The translations under genes and the position numbers were made by a program. A model generated the notes under the pieces. That model was not told the origin of the DNA, searched no databases, and saw nothing but the letters and a program-made list of their open reading frames with translations. 14,592 bases of DNA from Candidatus Nanohalarchaeota archaeon (GTDB lineage: Archaea > EX4484-52): positions 1-14,592 of the forward strand of contig DAOVUW010000013.1 of the NCBI GenBank assembly GCA_030632385.1, in the 5' to 3' direction. Shown here in pieces: positions 1 through 6,607 of this stretch. Numbering within the stretch: position 1 is the stretch's first letter; every line of letters starts with the position of its first letter.

Positions 1-701
1 ATTCTTTTTTCAAATATTTTTGCCACTTCAAAAAAAGTAATCATTAAGATAATTAATATCAGAAGATTTATATCGAGGGCAAGCCCTTCTGTAATCGCTT
101 TTGTGACAAGAGTTCCGAATAGTACAACATGGACTGTGTTGGTGATGTATGCAAGAATAAGATCGCAGGGGGTGTAAAAGAAAATGGATATCATTATGAG
201 ATCTGGTCTTACAAGCCACACGATTGGAAGGCGTATTGCATATCTTATTACTGTGTAAGCATACATTGTGTATAATAAATTTCCTCCAAAACATGCATAA
301 ACCCATGGCATAAAAAAACAGGGAACAAACAAGGCAGGACAATTTATAATTAATGATAAGGGCTTCAATTCTAAAGAAGAAAAAAAAGACGAGATGCAAA
401 ATACTGCTATTGCAAAGACTGCTCCGAATAGTGGACTTAAAGATAAGGCAAGAATTACAGCAAAAAAATCAATCATCTCGCTGTCTTTTAGTGAAATTGT
501 AAGAACAGAAGGTATTCTTGACACCAGTGCAACGAGGGCAAACATCAATATTGCTGATATTTTTGGCGAAATGAGAATAGTCAGCAAAATAAGAACCGTG
601 AATATTTTGACAAGAAAATAGATATATTTCCATCTCATTATTTTTGTCTGGTTTAACTCTTCGATTATCTCATCTATATTGAAAAATGATTTTAGGTTCA
701 T
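1..701 (-). CDS. Polytopic membrane protein, partial (C-terminus beyond left edge)
   Basis: An open frame runs on the minus strand from ATG at 701 to the window edge, about 233 codons with no stop. After a short polar N-terminus (MNLKSFFNIDEII...) come about six hydrophobic segments, near residues 27-45, 48-70, 77-105, 120-137, 143-165 and 168-195, and another near 211-225, with Lys/Arg in the loops. I do not recognise the family. The general look (short N-terminal amphipathic part, Gly/Pro-containing core such as SLSPLFGAV) recalls ECF-transporter S components or MreD-like proteins, but this is a weak impression. The start codon overlaps the stop of an upstream microprotein as ATGA, which suggests translational coupling. 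The divergent TrmB-like gene may control it. That it is coding is well supported by frame continuity and hydrophobic periodicity; function is unknown. Confidence 0.75.
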   Translation of the reverse strand, partial: MNLKSFFNIDEIIEELNQTKIMRWKYIYFLVKIFTVLILLTILISPKISAILMFALVALVSRIPSVLTISLKDSEMIDFFAVILALSLSPLFGAVFAIAVFCISSFFSSLELKPLSLIINCPALFVPCFFMPWVYACFGGNLLYTMYAYTVIRYAIRLPIVWLVRPDLIMISIFFYTPCDLILAYITNTVHVVLFGTLVTKAITEGLALDINLLILIILMITFFEVAKIFEKR

Positions 702-796
702 ATTATTGTTGAATTAAAATAAAGACCTGTGCCAATAATAGCTGTCAAAACTATTATTCCTGTTAATATATAATATTGTTTATTCTTTTTAATCAC
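698..796 (-). CDS. 32-residue single-span membrane microprotein
   Basis: A short frame starts with GTG at 796 and encodes 32 residues: a basic start (MIKKNKQYY), one hydrophobic span at about residues 10-27, and a short polar tail. Its TGA stop overlaps the ATG of the following membrane-protein gene (ATGA at 701-698), typical of co-translated operon partners. A stop codon lies in frame shortly upstream and no ATG is available, so GTG is the only reasonable start. A GAGG run lies directly before it, closer than an ideal ribosome-binding site. The positive-inside charge and TM-like composition support translation. It could be a small subunit or regulator of the downstream membrane protein. It may equally be a chance frame, since it is very short. 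Confidence 0.42.
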   Translation of the reverse strand: MIKKNKQYYILTGIIVLTAIIGTGLYFNSTII

Positions 797-844
797 CCCT
801 CTTTTATCAATTGGCTTTTTTTACCAATCCCCTATATTACTTGT

Positions 845-854
845 TTTATATAAA
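845..854 (-). promoter_or_regulatory. TATA box for the microprotein/membrane-protein unit
   Basis: TTTATATAAA is a perfect palindromic TATA-like element. On the minus strand it would place transcription start near 823, giving a leader of about 27 nt before GTG at 796. Being symmetric it could in principle act in both directions, but the plus-strand gene has its own better-placed box. Confidence 0.45.
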
Positions 855-864
855 TATTAATATA

Positions 865-886
865 TGTCTCATAGAACCATGAGACA
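865..886. promoter_or_regulatory. 22-bp inverted repeat, candidate operator
   Basis: TGTCTCAT and ATGAGACA form perfect 8-bp arms around a 6-nt spacer (AGAACC). The palindrome sits between the two divergent TATA boxes (845-854 and 898-905), upstream of both. A dimeric winged-helix protein bound here would contact the TFB/BRE region of both promoters. The adjacent TrmB-family gene is the obvious candidate to bind it. This is inferred from position and symmetry only. Confidence 0.5.
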
Positions 887-897
887 AAAACATAATA

Positions 898-905
898 TTT
901 ATAAA
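898..905 (+). promoter_or_regulatory. TATA box of the TrmB-like gene
   Basis: TTTATAAA is centred about 25.5 nt before the ATG at 927, so the transcript is expected to be leaderless. There is no usable ribosome-binding site upstream of the start. Confidence 0.6.
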
Positions 906-926
906 ATTTCAAAATAAAAAACAGAG

Positions 927-1643
927 ATGGATACAAAAATATTAGAGGAAATGGGTTTTAGCCCAAAAGAAATTGATGTTTACATGACTGTACTGAGTAT
1001 GGAAGATTCATCTGTTTTTGAGATTATGTCAAAAGCAAAGGTCTCAAGGCAGAGCATCTATGAGATATTAGAAAAGCTTCTTGACAAGGGTCTGATAAGC
1101 TACATAATAAAAGACCGTAAAAAAAAGTATAATGTAGTGAATCCTCAAAGACTTGTTGAACTAATAAAAGAAAAAGAGGCAAAATTGCAGAGTTTACTGC
1201 CGGAATTATTGAAAAGATATAATAGGAAAAAAGAAGATACAAAATTTGAAATGTTTGTAGGAAAAGAAGGAATGAAAACAGTAACAAGCAAAGTTTTAAA
1301 GGAAGGGAAACCGCTTTATGTCTTTGCAAATGAAGGAGAAATTTTTGATTTTTTAAAATATTACATGCCTCATCAGATAAGAAAAGAAGAAAAAATAAAA
1401 TTGCCTGTGAAAGTAATTTTCATTGAATCCGCAAGAAAAAAGAAACTATCTTTTTCTATGACAGAAGTTAGATATATTCCAGATAATTATTCCTCACCAA
1501 TATCTATCTCAATTTATGGAGATAATGTCCATATATTGATATTTTCTAAAGACAACCCTTTAGCGCTTTACATTAAAAGTAAAGAAATATCTGATTCATT
1601 TATGAATTACTTTAATTTGATGTGGAAAATGGCAAAGGAATAA
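927..1643 (+). CDS. TrmB-family winged-helix transcriptional regulator
   Basis: The 238-residue protein begins with a winged helix-turn-helix at residues 5-70. It has the TrmB pattern of helix 1 (LEEMGFSPKEIDVYMTVL), a recognition helix (VSRQSIYEILEKLLDKGLI) and a basic wing (KDRKKKYNVVNPQRLVELI). A helical linker follows at about 75-103, a likely coiled-coil dimerisation segment. The C-terminal domain, about 105-236, resembles the truncated PLD-like effector half of TrmB proteins (KFEMFVGKEGMKTV, ending IKSKEISDSFMNYFNLMWKMAK). At this length it lacks the extra sugar-binding domain of full-size sugar-responsive TrmB (about 340 residues), so the ligand is unknown. A palindrome at 865-886 between it and the divergent membrane genes suggests autoregulation and control of those genes. 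Family assignment is firm; target and ligand are inference. Confidence 0.88.
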   Translation: MDTKILEEMGFSPKEIDVYMTVLSMEDSSVFEIMSKAKVSRQSIYEILEKLLDKGLISYIIKDRKKKYNVVNPQRLVELIKEKEAKLQSLLPELLKRYNRKKEDTKFEMFVGKEGMKTVTSKVLKEGKPLYVFANEGEIFDFLKYYMPHQIRKEEKIKLPVKVIFIESARKKKLSFSMTEVRYIPDNYSSPISISIYGDNVHILIFSKDNPLALYIKSKEISDSFMNYFNLMWKMAKE

Positions 1644-1700
1644 ATCAAACAAAATTGCAAACAAAAATCATAAAATAATCTTACGTCAAATACTACATTT

Positions 1701-1861
1701 AAGCTTTTGTTATCGTATCCTTTCGCAATTTACTACAACAGAAAAGAATTTTGCTTTTATTCAGAGGGTTTAGAGCAAAATTCTTTTTGCCTTAAATAAA
1801 TCTTCTAATGCATTATATATTTTATTTAAGATAACAAAATCCCACAGGATTTGATTTTTTT
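1701..1861 (+). ncRNA. Candidate structured RNA between TrmB-like gene and minD
   Basis: Three perfect inverted repeats nest without conflict: 1705-1714 with 1830-1839 (10 bp, closing), 1742-1755 with 1774-1787 (14 bp) and 1791-1800 with 1821-1830 (10 bp; it meets the closing helix at base 1830). A weak TATA-like element (ATAAAATAAT, 1670-1679) would put transcription start near 1701, just before the closing helix. A hairpin followed by seven T residues (1837-1861) would end it. The terminator stem shares bases 1837-1839 with the closing helix, so the two would compete. No open frame of note lies here, and minD has its own promoter downstream. I do not match it to a known RNA family. In AT-rich DNA the 10-bp repeats could be chance; the 14-bp one is harder to dismiss. 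Confidence 0.35.
1837..1861 (+). terminator. Hairpin plus U-tract terminator-like element
   Basis: AAATCC (1837-1842) and GGATTT (1847-1852) form a 6-bp stem with a CACA loop, followed by GA and seven T residues (1855-1861). It could end transcription from the TrmB-like gene or from a separate RNA. Archaeal termination depends mainly on the T-tract. Confidence 0.4.
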
Positions 1862-1944
1862 AGATAGTGCCGGATTTTTTCATGGTGTGTTTAAACCTAA
1901 ATACAAAATAATAGTTTAGATACAAGAGCAAAAAATACATAATA

Positions 1945-1952
1945 TTTAAATA
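1945..1952 (+). promoter_or_regulatory. TATA box of the MinD-like gene
   Basis: TTTAAATA is centred about 25.5 nt before the ATG at 1974, which predicts a leaderless mRNA. Confidence 0.55.
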
Positions 1953-1973
1953 TTTATTAAATCTATATATGCT

Positions 1974-2738
1974 ATGACTAGAATTCTTTCGATAGTATCT
2001 GGAAAAGGAGGCGTCGGAAAAACAACCCTTGTTTCAAATTTAAGTACAAGTCTGGTAAAGAACGGGAAAAAAGTAATTGTAATTGACGGGAATGTAACTG
2101 GCTCAAATTTGCATATTCATTTGGGTATTGAAGCAACAGATAATATGGTTACATTAAATGATGTGCTGGATGGTAAAGCATTTATTACACAGGCAATATA
2201 CCGCCACCCAATTGGATTTTCAATCATTCCTGCATTGCTTTCAAAAATCAATTACGATAATAATAATTTTGATTTAAAGAAGCATATTTTTGAATTGCTC
2301 GGGGAATATGACATCATCTTGATTGATGCAGCAGCAGGATTGGGGGAAGAAGTACAGGCAGCGATAAATTCCTCTGATGTTTCTATCATCATTACAAATC
2401 CTGACCCTGCTTCATTAGTAAATGCTCTTCATACAAAAAAACTCCTTGAATTAAAGGAAAAAGATGTTGTTGGCGTTGTATTAAATAAAGTGCGGGGGGA
2501 GAAAGACGAACACAACAAAAAATATGTTGAAGAATATGTAGGTCTGCCTGTGATTTGTGAAATACCATATCATCACAAGATAAGGCGTTCTGTATACAAA
2601 AAAATGCCTGTTGTTGAAAGCGATCCGCATTTAAAGGCATCAAGAAAAATGAAGACGCTTGCTTACACAATTGTTGACGAAGAGGTTCCAAAAGAAAATC
2701 TTCTCGAACAGATTAAAGTAATTATTCTTAATATTTAA
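1974..2738 (+). CDS. MinD/ParA-family P-loop ATPase
   Basis: A 254-residue ATPase of the MinD/ParA (SIMIBI) class. The deviant Walker A motif SGKGGVGKTT is at residues 9-18, with signature Lys11 and P-loop Lys16. The switch I/A' region is IDGNVTGSNLHIHLG (37-51), with DGN instead of the usual DAD. Walker B is ILIDAAAGLG (115-124). The TNPDPASLVNA segment (141-151) and KVRGEK (172-177) fit the family. The last 15 residues (NLLEQIKVIILNI) are hydrophobic and could form a membrane-targeting amphipathic helix like that of MinD. Archaeal MinD homologues act as membrane-associated spatial organisers, often of archaella or chemosensory arrays, usually without MinC/MinE. No partner gene is visible here. 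The gene has its own promoter and ends 2 bp from the convergent agmatinase gene. Confidence 0.88.
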   Translation: MTRILSIVSGKGGVGKTTLVSNLSTSLVKNGKKVIVIDGNVTGSNLHIHLGIEATDNMVTLNDVLDGKAFITQAIYRHPIGFSIIPALLSKINYDNNNFDLKKHIFELLGEYDIILIDAAAGLGEEVQAAINSSDVSIIITNPDPASLVNALHTKKLLELKEKDVVGVVLNKVRGEKDEHNKKYVEEYVGLPVICEIPYHHKIRRSVYKKMPVVESDPHLKASRKMKTLAYTIVDEEVPKENLLEQIKVIILNI

Positions 2739-2740
2739 TT

Positions 2741-3553
2741 TTAGAAAATATCCATTATTCTCTTTATGATATAGGCAATATTTCTCGAGGTCGTATATTC
2801 ATCTATTGATGGATTAAATTCAACAAAATCAATTCCTATTATTTTTCGTTTCTTTAATGTTTGTAATTCATCAAAAAATTGTTTTATGGTGAGTCCTTGC
2901 GGAACACTATCTGAAACACCGGGAATTATAGATGGATCGAATACATCAGCATCAATAGATATATACAAGGGTTTGTTTGATTTTTTGATTTTAGCTAAAT
3001 TTTTATCAATATTGTTTTTTTTAAAAAAAAGTTCTTCTTCTTCATTATATTCTCTTGCTCCGATAAAAGCCAGATTTTTGTTCATCTCAAAAATCCGTCT
3101 CATTATAGTTGAATGATTTATTTTTTCTGTCTGCCACTCGTTTTTGAGATCATAATGTGCATCAAAGCATAATATATCGAAATCAGGGTATTTTTTTAGA
3201 AGGGATTTTATTGCACCCATTGTTATTGTATGCTCCCCTCCTAAAATAAAAGGGATTGTGCTGCTGCTGCATTCAAACAAATCGTCAATTGTTTCTTCTT
3301 CCCTCAACAAAGTTTTTGATGCATTTCCTTCAACAACTATTAAATTTCCAATATCTGTTATTTTTTCAAACAAATCATCTGTTTCAATAGATAAAAGAGC
3401 ATTTCTGATTGAATTAGGACCTCTTCTCTGACCAGGCAGTGTAGTTTCCGTGCTATCAAAAGGAATGCCGAAGAGAGTATATTTTGTGTTTATTTTCTTT
3501 TTGCTGTTTGCCTGTTCTTTCAGAAGATTTATTTCTTCAGTATATAAAAACAT
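2741..3553 (-). CDS. speB: Agmatinase / arginase-family ureohydrolase
   Basis: This 270-residue ureohydrolase most likely hydrolyses agmatine to putrescine and urea, using two Mn(II) ions in the cytoplasm. Metal ligands are present: His108 (LGGEHT), Asp131, His133 and Asp135 (DAHYD), Asp201 and Asp203 (SIDADVFDP). Conserved PGQRRGPNSIR (40-50), NHSTIMRR (146-153), PGVSDSVPQGLT (211-222) and IDFVEFNPSID (241-251) support the archaeal SpeB type. It is slightly shorter than many family members (about 290-300). Putrescine and derived polyamines stabilise nucleic acids, and in archaea the pathway usually starts with arginine decarboxylase, not seen here. The gene stands alone, convergent with the MinD-like gene and divergent from the surface-protein gene, with a leaderless-type start at 3553. 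Substrate (agmatine versus arginine or guanidinobutyrate) cannot be fixed from sequence alone. Confidence 0.87.
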   Translation of the reverse strand: MFLYTEEINLLKEQANSKKKINTKYTLFGIPFDSTETTLPGQRRGPNSIRNALLSIETDDLFEKITDIGNLIVVEGNASKTLLREEETIDDLFECSSSTIPFILGGEHTITMGAIKSLLKKYPDFDILCFDAHYDLKNEWQTEKINHSTIMRRIFEMNKNLAFIGAREYNEEEELFFKKNNIDKNLAKIKKSNKPLYISIDADVFDPSIIPGVSDSVPQGLTIKQFFDELQTLKKRKIIGIDFVEFNPSIDEYTTSRNIAYIIKRIMDIF

Positions 3554-3572
3554 AAAATATGATTTAACTCAG

Positions 3573-3585
3573 ATTTATATATTTT
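3573..3585. promoter_or_regulatory. Shared bidirectional TATA element
   Basis: ATTTATATATTTT lies almost exactly midway between two divergent start codons, 3553 on the minus strand and 3602 on the plus strand. The core TATATA (3576-3581) is palindromic and sits about 24-26 nt from each ATG. No second TATA-like box is visible for either gene in the 48-bp gap. It may serve both genes as leaderless promoters. Confidence 0.55.
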
Positions 3586-3601
3586 TGTTTGCAATACTCT
3601 T

Positions 3602-4483
3602 ATGTCCTCAATAGATTCTTTGAGTCCAACAATAATATCAATTTGTGTCATAATACTTGTTGCTGCATCTATGAATATTTATATGAATATGCAGTCGAGC
3701 CTGTCTGATACCCAATTAATTATGCATGAAATGAAAGCATACAAAGATGCACTTTTAGTGCAGTTTGTGCATATGCCGGATTTAGTAGTAGAAAATGAAA
3801 GAGGAGAACCTGAAAACTTTTTGTTTGATGCAGATAAATTGACTTTGGCTATTATCAATAATCCATTTGGAGATCCTAAAAAAGTTCCTGGATTTGATAT
3901 AGAGCCAGTAAGTTATCATATCAATGTATTGGATACGCAGACAGGAAGATATTGGGATTTCAAAAACAAGTATTCTGTGAATGCACCCAATAGTATATCT
4001 CCTACAGAGGAAAATCTCGTTTGGAGATATGCGAATGTAAGATATCCTGACGGAAATATAAGTACAGTATTCGTTAGCGCTGTTTTTATCATAGGTATAG
4101 ATGATGATATACCTAAATTAAAAGAGAGTATGAAATGCGTCATAGATGAGGACTGCGCAAGTGGGTATTATTGCACCAATGGAAATGTTGCGGTTGGAGG
4201 ACAGGCATTTAAAACATGCCAAGATAAAGGTATATGCACTTACAGTAAAACAGATGGTGAAGAAGCTACAAGTGCATGCGAATGCGTAAGCCAACTATTA
4301 AAAGCATGTCTATTAAATCTATGCTGTGATGGAAATGCGGCCCCGGTAGCAGGAACATACATCAAAGGACAACCATGTATTGGAGATGCCTCTTGCATAA
4401 GCAACAGTTGTAATGATACGGGCGTTCTTCCAACACCAATATCAAAATATATGTATCCCAGCGAATATAAAACATGCAATTAG
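3602..4483 (+). CDS. Membrane-anchored Cys-rich extracellular protein
   Basis: A 293-residue protein of unknown function. An uncleaved-looking hydrophobic segment at about residues 9-27 anchors it, preceded by a short uncharged-to-acidic N-terminus. Residues 30-175 are a soluble domain without recognised motifs. The C-terminal part, 179-292, contains 14 cysteines, including the spacing C-x5-C-x5-C (179, 185, 191: CVIDEDCASGYYC), CxC (226/228) and a CC pair (241/242). An even count in a compact extracytoplasmic tail suggests disulphide bonding. The layout (N-terminal helix, surface domain, Cys-rich tail) recalls pilin-like or cell-surface proteins of DPANN archaea, but no prepilin peptidase site is obvious. 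It shares a TATA element with the divergent agmatinase and is followed 58 bp later by the coiled-coil gene. Anchoring is well supported; role is unknown. Confidence 0.72.
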   Translation: MSSIDSLSPTIISICVIILVAASMNIYMNMQSSLSDTQLIMHEMKAYKDALLVQFVHMPDLVVENERGEPENFLFDADKLTLAIINNPFGDPKKVPGFDIEPVSYHINVLDTQTGRYWDFKNKYSVNAPNSISPTEENLVWRYANVRYPDGNISTVFVSAVFIIGIDDDIPKLKESMKCVIDEDCASGYYCTNGNVAVGGQAFKTCQDKGICTYSKTDGEEATSACECVSQLLKACLLNLCCDGNAAPVAGTYIKGQPCIGDASCISNSCNDTGVLPTPISKYMYPSEYKTCN

Positions 4484-4541
4484 CGATATATTTATAATAG
4501 TTCCTCGATTATAGAAAAAGTAAAGGCAAAATACGTTTGTT

Positions 4542-5492
4542 ATGAATAAAGAAATAGTAGAAATCGAAAAACTTAAGGAAACTGTTAAGATTTTAAAGAG
4601 AGAAAGAGAAAAACTAAATAACAAGACCAATGAGTTTATTCTAAAAAATAAAAAAGAGTTGAATGGTGTTTTTGATATAAAAATAAACATTCGGGACATC
4701 ATCAATCAAAACAAAAATTTTATCATTAAAATAAAAGTATTAAAGGAAGAAAGAAATGCATTGAACCAGAGAGTATCAGATATTAATAATGACATATCCG
4801 AAATGAGAAAAAAAATAGATGGAAAAAATCATGCAAAAAAAAATAATGCAGATTATGACCAAAATACAATAGTTGATTTGAAACAAAAAATAACAAAACT
4901 AGAATGGCAAATACAGACAAAACCTGTTTCTATAAGAAAAGAAGATCAGATGCAGGAACAATTAAGTAAAATGACAAATTTTTTGAGAAAAATAAAAGAA
5001 AACGCAAGATACAACAGAAAGATAAAAAGAGTAAAAAGTAAAAGAAATGAACTAAAAGAACAGGCAGATGAAAAACATAAAGAGTTGCTTGAACTTTCTG
5101 GCAAAAGCGAAAAAATACACAACAAATTACTTGAATTTAAGAAACAAAAAAAGGAAGAAGAAGAAAAAGTAAAGCCTTTGATGGATGAATTAACTAATTT
5201 AAAAAAAACAGCAGATGCTGCTCATCAAAAATACATTGAATATTTGGAAGTTTTAAAGAAAAAAGAAAAAAAGGTTAAGAAAGAAGTAGAACAGGAAGAA
5301 AAAGAAGAAAAGGAAGAAGAAACAAAAAAGATTTACGATTCATTCAAAAGCGGGAAAAAATTGTCTTTAAGCGAATTAATGCTTATTGAGAGCAAACTTG
5401 ATGACGAATTGGATGAAGAAGAAAGTGAAAACATTGAAGAAAAACCAGAAGTAAAATCCGAAATCAGCGAAGAAAAATCCGATAAAGCTTAA
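4542..5492 (+). CDS. COG1340-type archaeal coiled-coil protein
   Basis: A 316-residue, highly charged, almost wholly helical protein. Long coiled coils run from residue 1 to about 95 and about 110 to 255. The marker LEWQIQT (120-126), preceded by heptad-rich LKQKITK, and the C-terminal block IYDSFKSGKKLSLSELMLIES (about 262-282) match the conserved parts of COG1340, uncharacterised archaeal coiled-coil proteins of about 290 residues sometimes compared with eukaryotic Bfr1. An acidic low-complexity tail (about 285-316, rich in E, S and D) is added. A TATA-like run at 4486-4499 suggests its own promoter with a leader of about 20 nt. Family members are widespread in archaea, and roles in ribosome or RNA association have been suggested but not settled. 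The assignment rests on remembered motifs. Confidence 0.72.
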   Translation: MNKEIVEIEKLKETVKILKREREKLNNKTNEFILKNKKELNGVFDIKINIRDIINQNKNFIIKIKVLKEERNALNQRVSDINNDISEMRKKIDGKNHAKKNNADYDQNTIVDLKQKITKLEWQIQTKPVSIRKEDQMQEQLSKMTNFLRKIKENARYNRKIKRVKSKRNELKEQADEKHKELLELSGKSEKIHNKLLEFKKQKKEEEEKVKPLMDELTNLKKTADAAHQKYIEYLEVLKKKEKKVKKEVEQEEKEEKEEETKKIYDSFKSGKKLSLSELMLIESKLDDELDEEESENIEEKPEVKSEISEEKSDKA

Positions 5493-5643
5493 GATTCTTT
5501 TTTGATGAAAGAAAATAAAGTATTCTGTGCCATATATAACGCCTTATTTACAACAAGAATATTATGATTTCCTTAAAGAATAGTACTGGACACAACTGAA
5601 GCAAACGATAAATTTTTTATATTGCTTTCATTAAAATAAAAGA

Positions 5644-5649
5644 GTGGAG
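5644..5649 (+). promoter_or_regulatory. Ribosome-binding site of the metallophosphoesterase gene
   Basis: GTGGAG lies five bases before ATG 5655. It is one of the few clear Shine-Dalgarno sites in the window, where most first genes look leaderless, and it fixes the start codon. Confidence 0.6.
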
Positions 5650-5654
5650 AAAAT

Positions 5655-6593
5655 ATGTATGTTTCAGAATTAGTTCCTGTGTTGATATTTATGGCAATTC
5701 TTGCAGCAGTTTATGTATCAGAAATATTTTTACTCTTGGGATTCATCAGCAGAAAATTGAGCAACAAAAAAAGCAGTTTAAAACTAGTGACCAAAAAGAA
5801 CGTCTTTCTGCATTCTCTGGCATTGATTGGAGTCCTATGTTTTATGCATGCTTATTTTGTCGAACCATATTGGATTGAAGTTAAAAATATCGATATCTTC
5901 ACAGAGAAACTGGAAAATACAGAATTCAGAATCTTACATATTTCGGATTTACATTGCGACAAAAAAATCAGAAATGAAAATAAGATTGTAGATATAATCA
6001 ATTCACAAAAACCAGACATAATAGTTTTTACAGGAGATACGCTCAATACACCAGATACACTGCCTGTATTTAAGGAAGTAATGAAAAAATTAAATGCCAG
6101 TATGGGAAAATATGCAGTATATGGAAATCACGATGCATGGTATTGGAATGATTTAGATTTGTTTGGGAATACAGGTTTTGAAGTATTGGATGAAGAGATC
6201 TTTATGTTGACCAAAAATGATGAAAATATTTATGTTTCTGGAATTAATCCTGATAATATGCACAGATACCATGACTTGTTGGAGGAGATACCTGTGGAGG
6301 AATACAGTATATTTTTATTTCATTATCCTGATTTAATAGAAGATTTAAAGGAATTGAATGTTGACCTTTATTTGGCAGGGCATACTCATGGAGGGCAAGT
6401 TGCGCTTCCGTTTTATGGTGCATTGATTACGCTCTCAAAACATGGCAAAAAATATGAATCAGGAAAATATATTGTCGGAAATACTACTTTGTATGTAAAC
6501 AGAGGAATAGGCATGGAAGGAGGCAAAATGCCCAGAATAAGATTTTGGTCAAGACCAGAAATAACTGTCTTTGACATCCAGCCAAAAAAGTAA
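5655..6593 (+). CDS. Membrane-anchored YkuE-like metallophosphoesterase
   Basis: A 312-residue protein with two N-terminal membrane segments (about 7-31 and 50-68) and a calcineurin-type phosphoesterase domain (90-310). All metal-site motifs are present: DLH (98-100), GDTLN (127-131), GNHDAW (157-162), FHYPD (222-226) and GHTHGGQ (242-248). The tail motif YVNRGIGMEGG (280-290) is typical of the YkuE/YaeI/LpxG-like group. Family members hydrolyse pyrophosphate or phosphodiester bonds in membrane-linked substrates; in Gram-negative bacteria the LpxG type acts on UDP-diacylglucosamine, which archaea are not expected to make. The natural substrate here is unknown. The GTGGAG at 5644-5649 is a good ribosome-binding site five bases before the ATG, and a TATA-like run lies at 5616-5623. 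Confidence 0.85.
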   Translation: MYVSELVPVLIFMAILAAVYVSEIFLLLGFISRKLSNKKSSLKLVTKKNVFLHSLALIGVLCFMHAYFVEPYWIEVKNIDIFTEKLENTEFRILHISDLHCDKKIRNENKIVDIINSQKPDIIVFTGDTLNTPDTLPVFKEVMKKLNASMGKYAVYGNHDAWYWNDLDLFGNTGFEVLDEEIFMLTKNDENIYVSGINPDNMHRYHDLLEEIPVEEYSIFLFHYPDLIEDLKELNVDLYLAGHTHGGQVALPFYGALITLSKHGKKYESGKYIVGNTTLYVNRGIGMEGGKMPRIRFWSRPEITVFDIQPKK

Positions 6594-6607
6594 TCATTTT
6601 TTAAGCA

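Noticed and set aside
28..399. Open frame of 123 codons on the minus strand starting with TTG
   Set aside because: It is an out-of-frame shadow: the better frame, from ATG 701 to the edge, gives a continuous membrane protein across the same bases.
394..621. Plus-strand frame of 75 codons
   Set aside because: Antisense to the membrane-protein gene; no promoter, no ribosome-binding site, no family features.
4542..5492. SMC/Rad50-type ATPase fragment
   Set aside because: The coiled coils are long but there is no Walker A or ABC signature, and the LEWQIQT block and C-terminal motif fit COG1340.
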